Origin: Candidatus Parcubacteria bacterium
GTDB lineage: Bacteria; Patescibacteriota; Patescibacteriia; Patescibacteriales; UBA12075
Direction of reading: 5' to 3'
DNA length: 18,596 nt
Assembly: GCA_023139655.1 (NCBI GenBank)
Contig: JAGLNE010000098.1
Span: 1-18,596, forward strand
Positions 1 through 6,800 of the stretch are shown here, piece after piece. The notes beneath the pieces were generated by a model. That model did no database searches and had not been told where the DNA came from. It saw only the letters and a program-made list of their open reading frames with translations. The translations under genes were made by a program, and so were the position numbers. Positions within the stretch are counted from its first letter, which is position 1. Each line of letters opens with the position of its first letter.

Positions 1-135
1 CAATTTACAAACAATGAATTAATTTATTAATTTTTCAATGTTTTTAAAAACAAATAAATTCTTTCTTTAAAAATTTTTAAAATTAATTCATTAAAAATTG
101 TTTGTAAATTGAAAATTCGTAAATTGAAAATTGAA
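1..135. repeat. A/T-rich inverted and direct repeat upstream of lysS
   Basis: An imperfect inverted repeat has arms at 1-25 and 80-111. Both contain CAATTTACAAACAAT and ATGAATTAATTT, and one arm carries about 7 extra bases. It is followed by a direct repeat, GTAAATTGAAAATT, at 104-117 and 119-132. This is the kind of low-complexity intergenic repeat seen elsewhere in the left part of the window. No gene is visible here, and no convincing promoter for lysS could be fixed within it. Confidence 0.6.
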
Positions 136-181
136 ACAATCTAGCGTTTTATAACATTTAATTTTTAATAATATATACAAT

Positions 182-1660
182 ATGCCAGATACCCACATAA
201 ATGAACGTGAGGAGCGTTTACTAAAATTAGCAGAATTAAAAAAACAAGGAATTGATCCATATCCGGCCAGTACTGCCAGAAGCCATAAAATAGTTGAAGT
301 ACTTAATGACTTTGCAGAGCTAGAGAAAAAGGCGATTAAGGTTACAATTGTTGGACGTTTACGCTCCAAAAGAGCTCATGGTAATCTTAGCTTTTTAAAA
401 TTGGAAGACGCAAGCGGCCAAATCCAGATAGTTCTCTCTAAAAAAGATATTGGTGTTGAAGACTACAAAATAATTACAAAATATATTGATGTTGGTGATT
501 TTGTTGAATTTAACGGTACTTGTTTTGTTACTAAAAAAGGCGAACAAAGTCTTATGGCTTCCGGTTGGAAGCTTTTGAGTAAGGCGATCAGACCTTTACC
601 GGATAAATGGCATGGCCTTAAAGATGAAGAAGAGCGTTTGCGGAAACGTTATCTGGAAATAATGCTTGACCCAAAAGTAAAAGATATGATCAAGAGAAAA
701 TCTGTTTTTTGGCAAGCAGTCAGGGAATTCATGTTGACAAAAGGCTTTTTGGAGGTAGAAACCCCGGTTTTGGAAGTTACTACCGGTGGGGCAGACGCCA
801 AACCGTTTAGCACTCATCATAATGCCCTGGATATGGATGTATTCCTTAGAATTTCCATGGGCGAGCTTTGGCAAAAAAAACTAATGGTCGCCGGATTTGA
901 AAAATCATTTGAGATCGGCAGGCAATTCCGGAACGAAGGCATGGACGCCGAGCATTTGCAGGATTATACGCAAATGGAATTCTACTTAGCTTATGCCGAC
1001 TACAAAAAAGGGATGAAGCTGGTTGAAGAACTGTTTAAATATGTGGCCGAGGAGACTTTTGGAACTCTTAAATTTACTATTAACAAGCATGAAGTTGATT
1101 TGGCTAAGAAATGGGAGATGATTGATTATCAAAAAACAGTTAAAAAGTATACGGGTATTGATATCCTTAATTCTAATCTTGAAGAGATAGAAAAAAAATT
1201 AAAAGAGCTGAATGTGGAGTATGACAAAAAAGGCTTTAATATTACGCGGGCGATTGATAATCTTTGGAAATACTGCCGTAAGCAAATTACCGGTCCCGGA
1301 TTTTTGGTTGGCGTACCGGTTACTGTTTCACCTTTAGCTAAGAGAATGGAAGGCCGCGTTGAGCTGTCGCAGCGTTTCCAGCCGATAATTGCCGGCTCTG
1401 AGTTGGGTAATGGCTACTCTGAGCTGAATGACCCGCTTGACCAGGCTGCAAGATTTAGCGAGCAACAGAAACTGCGTGATGCCGGTGACGATGAGGCGCA
1501 AATGTATAACCATGAATTTGTGGAAGCTCTGGAATATGGCATGCCACCAACCTGCGGCTTTGGCATGAGTGAACGTGTTTTCAGCTTTTTAATGAACAAA
1601 ACCATGCGTGAATGCCAAATATTTCCTTTAGTAAAACCAAAAAAAGAATCGCACGATTAA
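182..1660 (+). CDS. lysS: Lysyl-tRNA synthetase, class II
   Basis: Charges tRNA-Lys with lysine in the cytoplasm using ATP. The protein has 492 residues, normal for bacterial LysRS. An OB-fold anticodon-binding domain covers roughly residues 50-150 (VTIVGRLRSKRAHGNLSF). The class II catalytic core follows: motif 1 region FLEVETPVLEVTTGGADAKP near 195, motif 2 FRNEGMDAEH near 248, and motif 3 with a conserved arginine near 460. Motif 3 reads GFGMSERVFSFL where the usual form is GIGIDRLVMLL, so this is a divergent branch of the family, but the ATP-contacting arginine is kept. No Shine-Dalgarno sequence precedes the ATG at 182; no better start is present. The last codons (E-S-H-D-stop) lie inside a perfect palindrome at 1645-1672, so the natural C-terminus may have been reshaped by that repeat. 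Confidence 0.95.
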   Translation: MPDTHINEREERLLKLAELKKQGIDPYPASTARSHKIVEVLNDFAELEKKAIKVTIVGRLRSKRAHGNLSFLKLEDASGQIQIVLSKKDIGVEDYKIITKYIDVGDFVEFNGTCFVTKKGEQSLMASGWKLLSKAIRPLPDKWHGLKDEEERLRKRYLEIMLDPKVKDMIKRKSVFWQAVREFMLTKGFLEVETPVLEVTTGGADAKPFSTHHNALDMDVFLRISMGELWQKKLMVAGFEKSFEIGRQFRNEGMDAEHLQDYTQMEFYLAYADYKKGMKLVEELFKYVAEETFGTLKFTINKHEVDLAKKWEMIDYQKTVKKYTGIDILNSNLEEIEKKLKELNVEYDKKGFNITRAIDNLWKYCRKQITGPGFLVGVPVTVSPLAKRMEGRVELSQRFQPIIAGSELGNGYSELNDPLDQAARFSEQQKLRDAGDDEAQMYNHEFVEALEYGMPPTCGFGMSERVFSFLMNKTMRECQIFPLVKPKKESHD

Positions 1661-1672
1661 TCGTGCGATTCT
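1645..1672. repeat. 28-bp perfect palindrome overlapping the lysS stop
   Basis: AGAATCGCACGATT is followed directly by its reverse complement AATCGTGCGATTCT. The lysS TAA (1658-1660) is inside it. A run of A precedes it but no T run follows, so it resembles an intrinsic terminator only for minus-strand transcription, where no gene reads through. A 26/28 copy sits after tRNA-Leu at 5382-5409. Confidence 0.85.
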
Positions 1673-1738
1673 GGGCTAATGAAATTATTGCAATGATTAG
1701 ATTAGATAAAATAAAAAATTAATCATATAAATCTTATT

Positions 1739-1809
1739 AATCCCTGCCCACAATTTTGCCTTTCAACTGCGCTCACTTCGACAAGCTCAGCACAGGCAAG
1801 GCAGGGATT
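1739..1809. repeat. Stem-loop repeat element between lysS and serS
   Basis: The outer arms AATCCCTGCC (1739-1748) and GGCAGGGATT (1800-1809) are perfect complements. An inner pair TTGCCT (1756-1761) and AGGCAA (1794-1799) extends the fold. The loop holds CACTTCGACAAGCTCAGCAC, a sequence type that recurs in dispersed intergenic repeats of many bacteria. Flanks with CTTATTAAT and AATCATAT occur on both sides, inverted. The 169-bp gap between lysS and serS holds this element and no gene. Confidence 0.75.
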
Positions 1810-1829
1810 GATATGATTAATAAGATATT

Positions 1830-3149
1830 ATGTTAGACATTAAATACATCCGTCAAAATCAAAAAGAAATAAAAAAGGCGGCCAAGAATAAGAATATTGA
1901 TTTGGATTTGGATAAACTGCTTAAATTGGCTGATAAACGTCGTAGTTTGCTATCCCAGATAGATGAACTGCGTACAAAAAGAAATGAGCTAGCTAAAGCT
2001 GGTAAAAGCGGAAAGCCTAGCAGTGAGCTAATAGCGCAAGGAAAAAAACTAAAAGCTGATATTGCCAAAGCTGAATCCGGGCTTAAAGAAATAGACGTAG
2101 ATTACAATAAATTAATGGTACTAGTACCAACTATTCCCTCAGCTGACACTCCGGTCGGGAAGAGCGAAGATGAGAATGTAGAAGTATTTAATTCCGGCCC
2201 GGTTACTGAGTTTGATTTTGAACCCAAAGACCATATCACGCTTGGCAAAGATTTAGATATTATTGACTTTGAAAGGGGAGTAAAAGTAGCCGGCTACCGC
2301 GGATATTATTTGAAAAACGAAGGCGCCAGCCTGCAAATGGCAATAATGATCTATGCTTTTAACAAATTGGTTACTAAAGGCTTTACGCCGGTTATTCCAC
2401 CTACCTTGGTACGTGAGTTTGTATTGTTTGGCTCTGGTTATTTTGCCGGTGAAACCTACAACGCGGAAGTAGATGAGATATACAAAATTGCCAATGAAGA
2501 AATAGAAGCCGACGGCAAAAAAAATAAAGAAGATAAGTTTTTAATTGGCACAGCCGAACCCTCACTGTTGGCCTATTACGCCAATGAAACCCTTAAAGAA
2601 GATGATTTACCGCTAAGATTTTGCGGCTTTAGCCAATGCTACCGTTCAGAAATCGGTTCTTACGGCAAGGACACTAAAGGTATGTACCGGGTGCATGAAT
2701 TTATGAAGGTAGAGCAGGTAACAATTTGTCCGGCTGATATAGAGCTGTCTGACAAATTACACAGTGAAATGATCGCTATTTCCGAGGAATTACACCGCGA
2801 CTTAGGTTTGCCATACCGCAAATTGCAGATTTGCACCGGCGATATGAGCGCCGGCAAATACAAGATGTTTGACCTGGAGGCCTGGATCCCTTCACGCCAA
2901 GGATACGGTGAAACCGGCTCAGCCAGCAACTTCCTGGACTGGCAAGCCCGGCGCTTAAATGTAAAATACAAAACCAAAGATAATAAAACCAAAGTGGCAT
3001 ATATGCTTAACAACACCGCCCTGGCCACTCCGCGAACTATCATTGCAATACTAGAAAATCATCAGCAGTCCGACGGCTCAGTTAAAATCCCCAAAGTTCT
3101 TCAGCCTTTTATGCCGAATAATATCAGCGTGATTGGGAAAAAATTATAA
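1830..3149 (+). CDS. serS: Seryl-tRNA synthetase, class II
   Basis: Charges tRNA-Ser (and, where present, tRNA-Sec) with serine; cytoplasmic. The 439-residue length is typical. Residues 1-110 form the tRNA-binding antiparallel coiled-coil arm, rich in Lys, Glu and Leu (LLSQIDELRTKRNELAKAGK). The catalytic core carries GTAEPSLLAYYANE near 236, motif 2 CYRSEIGSYGKDTKGMYRVH near 270 with the serine-binding arginine and glutamate region, and motif 3 GETGSASNFLDWQARRLNVK near 370, matching the family's SNFxDFQARR. Initiates at ATG 1830 without a Shine-Dalgarno sequence; upstream DNA is the stem-loop repeat. It follows lysS by 169 bp, so co-transcription is possible but not shown. Confidence 0.96.
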   Translation: MLDIKYIRQNQKEIKKAAKNKNIDLDLDKLLKLADKRRSLLSQIDELRTKRNELAKAGKSGKPSSELIAQGKKLKADIAKAESGLKEIDVDYNKLMVLVPTIPSADTPVGKSEDENVEVFNSGPVTEFDFEPKDHITLGKDLDIIDFERGVKVAGYRGYYLKNEGASLQMAIMIYAFNKLVTKGFTPVIPPTLVREFVLFGSGYFAGETYNAEVDEIYKIANEEIEADGKKNKEDKFLIGTAEPSLLAYYANETLKEDDLPLRFCGFSQCYRSEIGSYGKDTKGMYRVHEFMKVEQVTICPADIELSDKLHSEMIAISEELHRDLGLPYRKLQICTGDMSAGKYKMFDLEAWIPSRQGYGETGSASNFLDWQARRLNVKYKTKDNKTKVAYMLNNTALATPRTIIAILENHQQSDGSVKIPKVLQPFMPNNISVIGKKL

Positions 3150-3154
3150 GCAAC

Positions 3155-3243
3155 TGTCATCCTGAGCGAAGCGTTAGCGAAGTGAAGGATCTCGTCTCTA
3201 CATCCACGGGATTCTTCACCCGCTTCGCGGATTCAGAATGACA
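3155..3243. repeat. Palindromic repeat between serS and ddl
   Basis: The outer arms TGTCATCCTGA and TCAGAATGACA are complementary at 10 of 11 positions. Inside are GCGAAGCG-type and CCGCTTCGCGG-type blocks that can fold further. This TGTCATCCTGAGCGAAGCG type is widespread as an intergenic repeat in many bacterial genomes (recalled, not searched). It fills almost the whole 112-bp serS-ddl gap. Confidence 0.8.
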
Positions 3244-3261
3244 ATAATTTAAAATATATTT

Positions 3262-4200
3262 ATGTCTAAACTTAAAATTGCTCTACTTCTCGGTGGTATA
3301 TCTGGGGAACGGGAAGTGTCCTTAAGGACCGGCTCCATAATCTATGATGCCCTGGATAAAAATAAATATGAAATCACTAAATATGATCCGAAAACTGATC
3401 TTAAAAAATTGGTAGATGATATTCTAAATAAAAAAATAGATTTGATTTTTCCAGCCCTGCACGGTCCATATGGCGAGGACGGACGAATTCAGGGGATGTT
3501 GGATATGCTTAATGTGCCGTATGTTTTTTCCGGCTGCCTGGCCAGTGCTTTGGCCATGCACAAAGTAAAAACTAAAATTATTGCTGAAGCGGCCATGATA
3601 GAAACTTGTCCCCACGCGATAATTAATAAGGATGAAAAATTTAATCTGGATATAATTAAAAAGGAAATCGGTTTACCACTTGTTGTTAAACCGGTTGAGC
3701 TAGGCTCCTCGGTCGGTATTAGTATCGCTAAAGATGATAAAGAACTTGAAAAAGCAATCAAATTAGGATTTAAACACGATAAATCACTAATGTTAGAGCA
3801 ATTTATTCAAGGACGCGAACTTACAGTCGCGGTGATGGGCAAAGAGGGCAGGGGACAGGCTTTGCCGGTAGTTGAAATTAAACCTAAAATATCAAAGTGG
3901 TTTGACTACAGGGCAAAATATGAAGTCGGGGGAAGTGAAGAAGTATGTCCGGCAAAAATTCCGGATGTTGCGCGAGACGAAATACAAGATTTAGCAGTTA
4001 GAGCTTTTAACGCAGTTGGCTGCAAAGACCTGGCTCGGGCTGACTTTATTTGGATAGAAAAGCAAAACAAATTTTACTTTTTGGAAATTAATACCATCCC
4101 AGGAATGACCGCAACTAGTTTAGCTCCTCAAGCGGCTAAAGCAGCGGGGATGGAGTTTTCTGACTTTCTTGATAAGTTAATATCATATAATCTTGGCTAG
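3262..4200 (+). CDS. ddl: D-alanine--D-alanine ligase
   Basis: Joins two D-alanines using ATP to make the dipeptide for peptidoglycan precursors; cytoplasmic ATP-grasp enzyme. The protein has 312 residues, within the usual range. Seen in order: GGISGEREVSL at residues 11-21 with the substrate-contacting Glu16; HGPYGEDGRIQGMLD near 70; VKPVELGSSVGIS near 145, the ATP-grasp loop; a WFDYRAKY...CPAKI segment near 213; and ARADFIWIE then FLEINTIPGMT near 260-280, which carry the metal-binding Asp, Glu and Asn. The ATG at 3262 has no clear Shine-Dalgarno sequence. Presence of ddl implies a D-Ala-D-Ala peptidoglycan pathway, although no other mur gene is in the window. Confidence 0.95.
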   Translation: MSKLKIALLLGGISGEREVSLRTGSIIYDALDKNKYEITKYDPKTDLKKLVDDILNKKIDLIFPALHGPYGEDGRIQGMLDMLNVPYVFSGCLASALAMHKVKTKIIAEAAMIETCPHAIINKDEKFNLDIIKKEIGLPLVVKPVELGSSVGISIAKDDKELEKAIKLGFKHDKSLMLEQFIQGRELTVAVMGKEGRGQALPVVEIKPKISKWFDYRAKYEVGGSEEVCPAKIPDVARDEIQDLAVRAFNAVGCKDLARADFIWIEKQNKFYFLEINTIPGMTATSLAPQAAKAAGMEFSDFLDKLISYNLG

Positions 4201-4218
4201 CGAATTATATAAAAAATA

Positions 4219-4334
4219 ATCAATAACCAAGATACAATAATCAAAAAATAATCAAACATCAATAATCAAAAAAGCGCGCATAAATTGGTTATTGGGTATT
4301 TTTTGGTTATTGTTACTTGTAATTTGGTTATTTT
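4219..4334. repeat. A/T-rich inverted repeat between convergent ddl and parA
   Basis: The left arm (about 4219-4273) is built from CAATAACCAA and CAATAATCAAAAAA units. The right arm (about 4284-4334) holds TTGGTTATT three times. The reverse complement of the right arm aligns imperfectly with the left around a GCGCGC centre. It could fold into a long hairpin between the converging transcripts, but no classical G/C-stem terminator is present. The right arm touches the parA stop codon. Confidence 0.6.
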
Positions 4335-5109
4335 ATAAGTTAACTTTATCTTCAAGATTTATCAATTCCTTAGCCAGCCTACTATACGCTTTCGCTCCTT
4401 TGGATTTCGGATCATAGTGGAGAATAGAGCGGCCGTAGCTGGGCGCTTCGGCCAAACGAACGCTCCGTGGAATGACTGAACGGAAAACACGGTTTGGAAA
4501 ATGCTGATAAAGCTCGTTCATTACCGAACGGGCCAAACGATTGCGCGTGTCGTAAAGGGTTATCACCGCGCCCATTATGCTTAGCTCCGGCTTAAGGTGG
4601 CGCTGAACCAGGCTGATGGTTTCGAGTAACTGGGAAAGCCCTTCCAAGGCATAATACTCACTCTGAATCGGAATTAAAACCTCATCCGCGGCTACCAGAC
4701 TATTAACCGTAAGCAAGCCGAGGGAAGGCGGGCCGTCAATAATAATATAATCATACTCCCCTTTTATTTCATTTAAGGCATTGAGTAGCCGGAATTCACG
4801 CTCCTCCATGGTGACTAATTCTACCCCAGCGCCGGCTAAGGATATTGAGGAGGGAGCGACTTTGAACCGATCATGCAAAGTTCGTTTTACTATACTATAG
4901 AATGGTTTTTGGCCGATAATGGCCTCATACACACCGTGTGGTAAATTGCGGTGGTCTATCCCAATCCCGGAAGTAGCATTGGCCTGTGGGTCAATATCAA
5001 CCAAAAGCACTTCCCGGCCCAGGTGCGCTAAATAAGCCCCTAAATTCACCGCTGTAGTGGTCTTACCAACTCCCCCTTTCTGATTTACAATTGAGATGAT
5101 TTTACCCAT
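4333..5109 (-). CDS. parA: ParA/Soj-family ATPase
   Basis: A chromosome-partitioning type ATPase, normally working with ParB at parS sites to move origins apart. From ATG 5109 it has 258 residues: MGKIISIVNQKGG, deviant Walker A KGGVGKTTTAVNLGAYLA at 11-28, Walker A' region DIDPQANATSG near 40, and Walker B DGPPSLGLLTVNSLVAADEV near 125. The frame is open to 5151, but the extra 14 residues are not typical and the family start motif begins at 5109. No parB and no parS-like palindrome were seen beside it, so a partner would be elsewhere. A 10-bp hairpin lies in its leader, and its promoter overlaps that of tRNA-Leu. An orphan ParA-like protein with another cargo is also possible. Confidence 0.9.
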   Translation of the reverse strand: MGKIISIVNQKGGVGKTTTAVNLGAYLAHLGREVLLVDIDPQANATSGIGIDHRNLPHGVYEAIIGQKPFYSIVKRTLHDRFKVAPSSISLAGAGVELVTMEEREFRLLNALNEIKGEYDYIIIDGPPSLGLLTVNSLVAADEVLIPIQSEYYALEGLSQLLETISLVQRHLKPELSIMGAVITLYDTRNRLARSVMNELYQHFPNRVFRSVIPRSVRLAEAPSYGRSILHYDPKSKGAKAYSRLAKELINLEDKVNL

Positions 5110-5135
5110 AATATTAGAAAACAGATAACAGAAAG

Positions 5136-5164
5136 CAGAAAACAGGTACAAATTCTGTTTTCTG
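5136..5164 (-). promoter_or_regulatory. Hairpin in the parA leader
   Basis: CAGAAAACAG (5136-5145) and CTGTTTTCTG (5155-5164) are perfect inverted repeats with a 9-nt spacer. They sit about 27 nt upstream of the parA start and downstream of its predicted promoter. It could be a folded mRNA leader or a DNA operator. Similar AACAG units run on to 5118, so it may simply be repeat-derived. Confidence 0.45.
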
Positions 5165-5176
5165 TTTTGTGCTATT

Positions 5177-5205
5177 ATTATACCTTAATTGCCTTGTTTT
5201 GACAA
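5177..5205 (-). promoter_or_regulatory. Predicted sigma-70-type promoter of parA
   Basis: On the minus strand, -35 TTGTCA (5200-5205), a 17-nt spacer, and a perfect -10 TATAAT (5177-5182). The expected transcript start is near 5170, giving a leader of about 60 nt. The -35 box overlaps the opposite-strand -35 of the tRNA-Leu promoter. Confidence 0.65.
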
Positions 5206-5227
5206 TTTTGTGATTTTCCTATATAAT
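5199..5227 (+). promoter_or_regulatory. Consensus sigma-70-type promoter of tRNA-Leu
   Basis: -35 TTGACA (5199-5204), exactly 17 nt, then -10 TATAAT (5222-5227): a perfect consensus, as expected for a stable RNA gene. The expected start is near 5234, about 54 nt before the tRNA. Confidence 0.85.
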
Positions 5228-5287
5228 TTCTGTAGTTGGCGCTAATATTAGCTTGCCATTTTTATTTTTATCTAATATTAAACAATC

Positions 5288-5371
5288 GCCTCGGTGGCGG
5301 AACTGGTAGACGCGCGGGACTCAAAATCCCGTTCTGGCAACAGAGTGAGAGTTCGATTCTCTCCCGAGGCA
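5288..5371 (+). tRNA. tRNA-Leu (anticodon CAA)
   Basis: Decodes UUG. The acceptor stem GCCTCGG (5288-5294) pairs with CCGAGGC (5364-5370), with discriminator A at 5371. The anticodon stem GGGA/TCCC encloses the loop CTCAAAA, with anticodon CAA at 5322-5324. A long variable arm (class II tRNA, as in Leu and Ser) precedes the T arm GAGAGTTCGATTCTCTC. CCA is not encoded. Flanked by a consensus promoter and an intrinsic terminator, so it is probably a single-gene transcript. Its CAA anticodon narrowly reads UUG, so other leucine tRNAs must be elsewhere. Confidence 0.96.
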
Positions 5372-5381
5372 CTATTAAAAA

Positions 5382-5415
5382 AGAATCGTGCGATTAATCG
5401 TGCGATTCTTTTTTT
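5382..5415 (+). terminator. Intrinsic terminator of tRNA-Leu
   Basis: A 12-bp stem with a UUAA loop (5382-5409, two central G-U pairs) is followed by a run of T to 5415. The A run before it would make it work in reverse too. The sequence is 26/28 identical to the palindrome at the end of lysS (1645-1672). Confidence 0.85.
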
Positions 5416-5427
5416 ATATTATTCTGT

Positions 5428-5456
5428 TTGACATTTTGGCTAATTTCAGATAATAT
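5428..5456 (+). promoter_or_regulatory. Predicted promoter of the beta-helix protein gene
   Basis: -35 TTGACA (5428-5433), 17-nt spacer, -10 TAATAT (5451-5456). The expected start near 5463 gives an 87-nt leader that contains the hairpin at 5480-5499. Confidence 0.65.
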
Positions 5457-5472
5457 ACACACATAAATTAAT

Positions 5473-5499
5473 AAGGAGGCCAGGTATAAAAATACCTGG
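5473..5499 (+). promoter_or_regulatory. Leader hairpin preceded by an orphan Shine-Dalgarno sequence
   Basis: A perfect AAGGAGG (5473-5479) abuts an 8-bp stem CCAGGTAT/ATACCTGG with an AAAA loop (5480-5499), followed by TTTTGCTGTTT. No ATG, GTG or TTG lies at usable distance from this AAGGAGG. The true ribosome site of the gene is a second purine run ending in GGGGG just before ATG 5550. The hairpin with a short T run could be a weak terminator or attenuator. No known riboswitch was recognised. Confidence 0.45.
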
Positions 5500-5549
5500 T
5501 TTTGCTGTTTAAAAACTAAATTAACCGATTACGTAAGAAAGGGGGTAAA

Positions 5550-6533
5550 ATGGACAAACAAATAGAAGCAATTTTTCAAACTTGTGGGTATGATAGTAAC
5601 CCGAACCATGGTGCCTGGCGCCGCATATTTGTCGATGTAACCATGAAGCACATCACTGACATTAAAAAAAATATGTATAACATGGTCGCTTTAACCCTGG
5701 AAGCTAAAGCTAAATCAAATGATGTCTTAGTGATTAATGAGACAATAGAAAGTCTTGAAGATCTGCGAATATACTTGCTTGAGCATGACGATGACGAATG
5801 GCCCATAACAATAGATCGCCGGATGTTTATTTTTCATCGGCCCATATTGTTCACCAAGCTCTTCGTGATTCCGGAAAGCCAAATTTATATCGGCCCGAAA
5901 AGCCAAGACGAAAATGATCCGAGCCACGGGGTATTTTTAGCCAAGGGTGTTAAACTTCTTAACGTGCAAATTGATGCTCCAACCTATGTTGGTGAAAATG
6001 CCGCGATCTTTAATACCTCCTTTAGCCACAGCAAGCGCTATAATTATGTCGGCGAAAACACGGTTATCTCGCATGTAAAGGAATTCTTGGGAAGTTTTGT
6101 CTCTGGCGGGTCAGTTAGAAAAAACGAAAGTGGCCGGGAACGAACGTATATTCATTCCCGCAGTCTTAATAACTGCTTTATCGGCGCTTATGCCGGCATG
6201 GCTGACGGAACCTACATCCACAATCACCCGCTGCCCAATATTCTACCCGCCACCTATGACGTGCTTAACGATGAACCTTATGTTTTTAAACATCCTCACC
6301 GTCCTAACCTGGATTTCAAACTACCGACATTGATCGGTAGGGACGTGAGTATCGGCCTTAGCTGCCGCGTACATTCCGGCTCGATCTTCCAGGCCGGCAC
6401 AATAGTTCCGGACGGCTCCCGCATTCAGGGGTATGTTTACAGAACACAGCATGGCGAAACAGGACATAAGCCATATGGCCATTTTCCCCGCCCTCTCGCG
6501 GGGTACGACCCAATGCCACCAATAGAGTGCTAA
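5550..6533 (+). CDS. Uncharacterised protein with a hexapeptide/left-handed beta-helix-like region
   Basis: I do not recognise a specific family. The 327-residue protein has an N-terminal alpha/beta part (about 1-110) with charged helices, and no signal peptide or membrane segment. From about 110 to 315 there are repeated short strands with I/V-G turns: IYIGPKS, YVGENAAIF, YVGENTVIS, FIGAYAGMADGTYIHN, LIGRDVSIG, then IFQAGTIVPDGSRIQGYV. This spacing resembles the hexapeptide repeats of acyltransferases and of sugar-nucleotidyltransferase C-terminal domains, and several histidines (HNHPLP, HPHRP) could bind metal or act in catalysis. The start ATG 5550 has a strong ribosome site (AAGAAAGGGGG), unlike most genes in the window. 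It has its own promoter and leader hairpin and ends at a bidirectional terminator. A sugar- or acyl-transfer role would be a guess. Confidence 0.75.
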   Translation: MDKQIEAIFQTCGYDSNPNHGAWRRIFVDVTMKHITDIKKNMYNMVALTLEAKAKSNDVLVINETIESLEDLRIYLLEHDDDEWPITIDRRMFIFHRPILFTKLFVIPESQIYIGPKSQDENDPSHGVFLAKGVKLLNVQIDAPTYVGENAAIFNTSFSHSKRYNYVGENTVISHVKEFLGSFVSGGSVRKNESGRERTYIHSRSLNNCFIGAYAGMADGTYIHNHPLPNILPATYDVLNDEPYVFKHPHRPNLDFKLPTLIGRDVSIGLSCRVHSGSIFQAGTIVPDGSRIQGYVYRTQHGETGHKPYGHFPRPLAGYDPMPPIEC

Positions 6534-6557
6534 AATACTGTACTTTTTTCTAAAATT

Positions 6558-6592
6558 AAAAAGCTCAGCGAGCAATACAAGCTGAGCTTTTT
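6558..6592. terminator. Bidirectional intrinsic terminator
   Basis: AAAAAGCTCAGC (6558-6569) and GCTGAGCTTTTT (6581-6592) form a 12-bp stem with an 11-nt loop, with T runs on both strands. It ends the + strand beta-helix gene and the minus-strand AI-2E/TPR/AbrB operon, which converge here. Confidence 0.9.
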
Positions 6593-6623
6593 CTTTTTGG
6601 CTATTTTTATAATTACAATTTCT

Positions 6624-6782
6624 CTAGCTACGGGCATCTCTTATTTCTATCCGGCCGCGGCCCTTGTCGGTAACTACCAAGCGCTGGCGCTCACGCCAGC
6701 CATATTTCTTGATAAACTCCTTGGGGATTATAACATAATAACTTCTGTTAGAAACGGTTAATTTTCTAATAAATTTCTTCAT
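6624..6782 (-). CDS. AbrB/SpoVT-like DNA-binding protein
   Basis: A 52-residue protein from ATG 6782: MKKFIRKLTVSNRSYYVIIP, then KEFIKKYGWRERQRLVV. This matches the swapped-hairpin AbrB/SpoVT/MazE fold, where a basic first strand and an S-Y-x-V-x-I-P-K-E turn lead to a helix and a second strand. Such proteins bind DNA as dimers and act as transition-state regulators or antitoxins. No toxin-like partner gene is adjacent. The frame extends upstream to GTG 6818, but a GGA ribosome-site remnant 8-9 nt before 6782 and the family's usual beginning favour the shorter form. It is the last gene of the minus-strand operon, 47 nt after the TPR gene, with a palindrome between them that could be an operator. 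Confidence 0.75.
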   Translation of the reverse strand: MKKFIRKLTVSNRSYYVIIPKEFIKKYGWRERQRLVVTDKGRGRIEIRDARS

Positions 6783-6800
6783 AATTTTTCCATATCTATT

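Noticed and set aside
4219..4334. A CRISPR-like array or parS cluster beside parA.
   Set aside because: The repeats are degenerate A/T strings in both orientations with no regular spacers, and nothing matches the parS palindrome.
5463..5549. A known riboswitch or T-box upstream of the beta-helix gene.
   Set aside because: Only a single 8-bp hairpin is present; no T-box sequence (TGGNACCGCG) or other known conserved core is seen.
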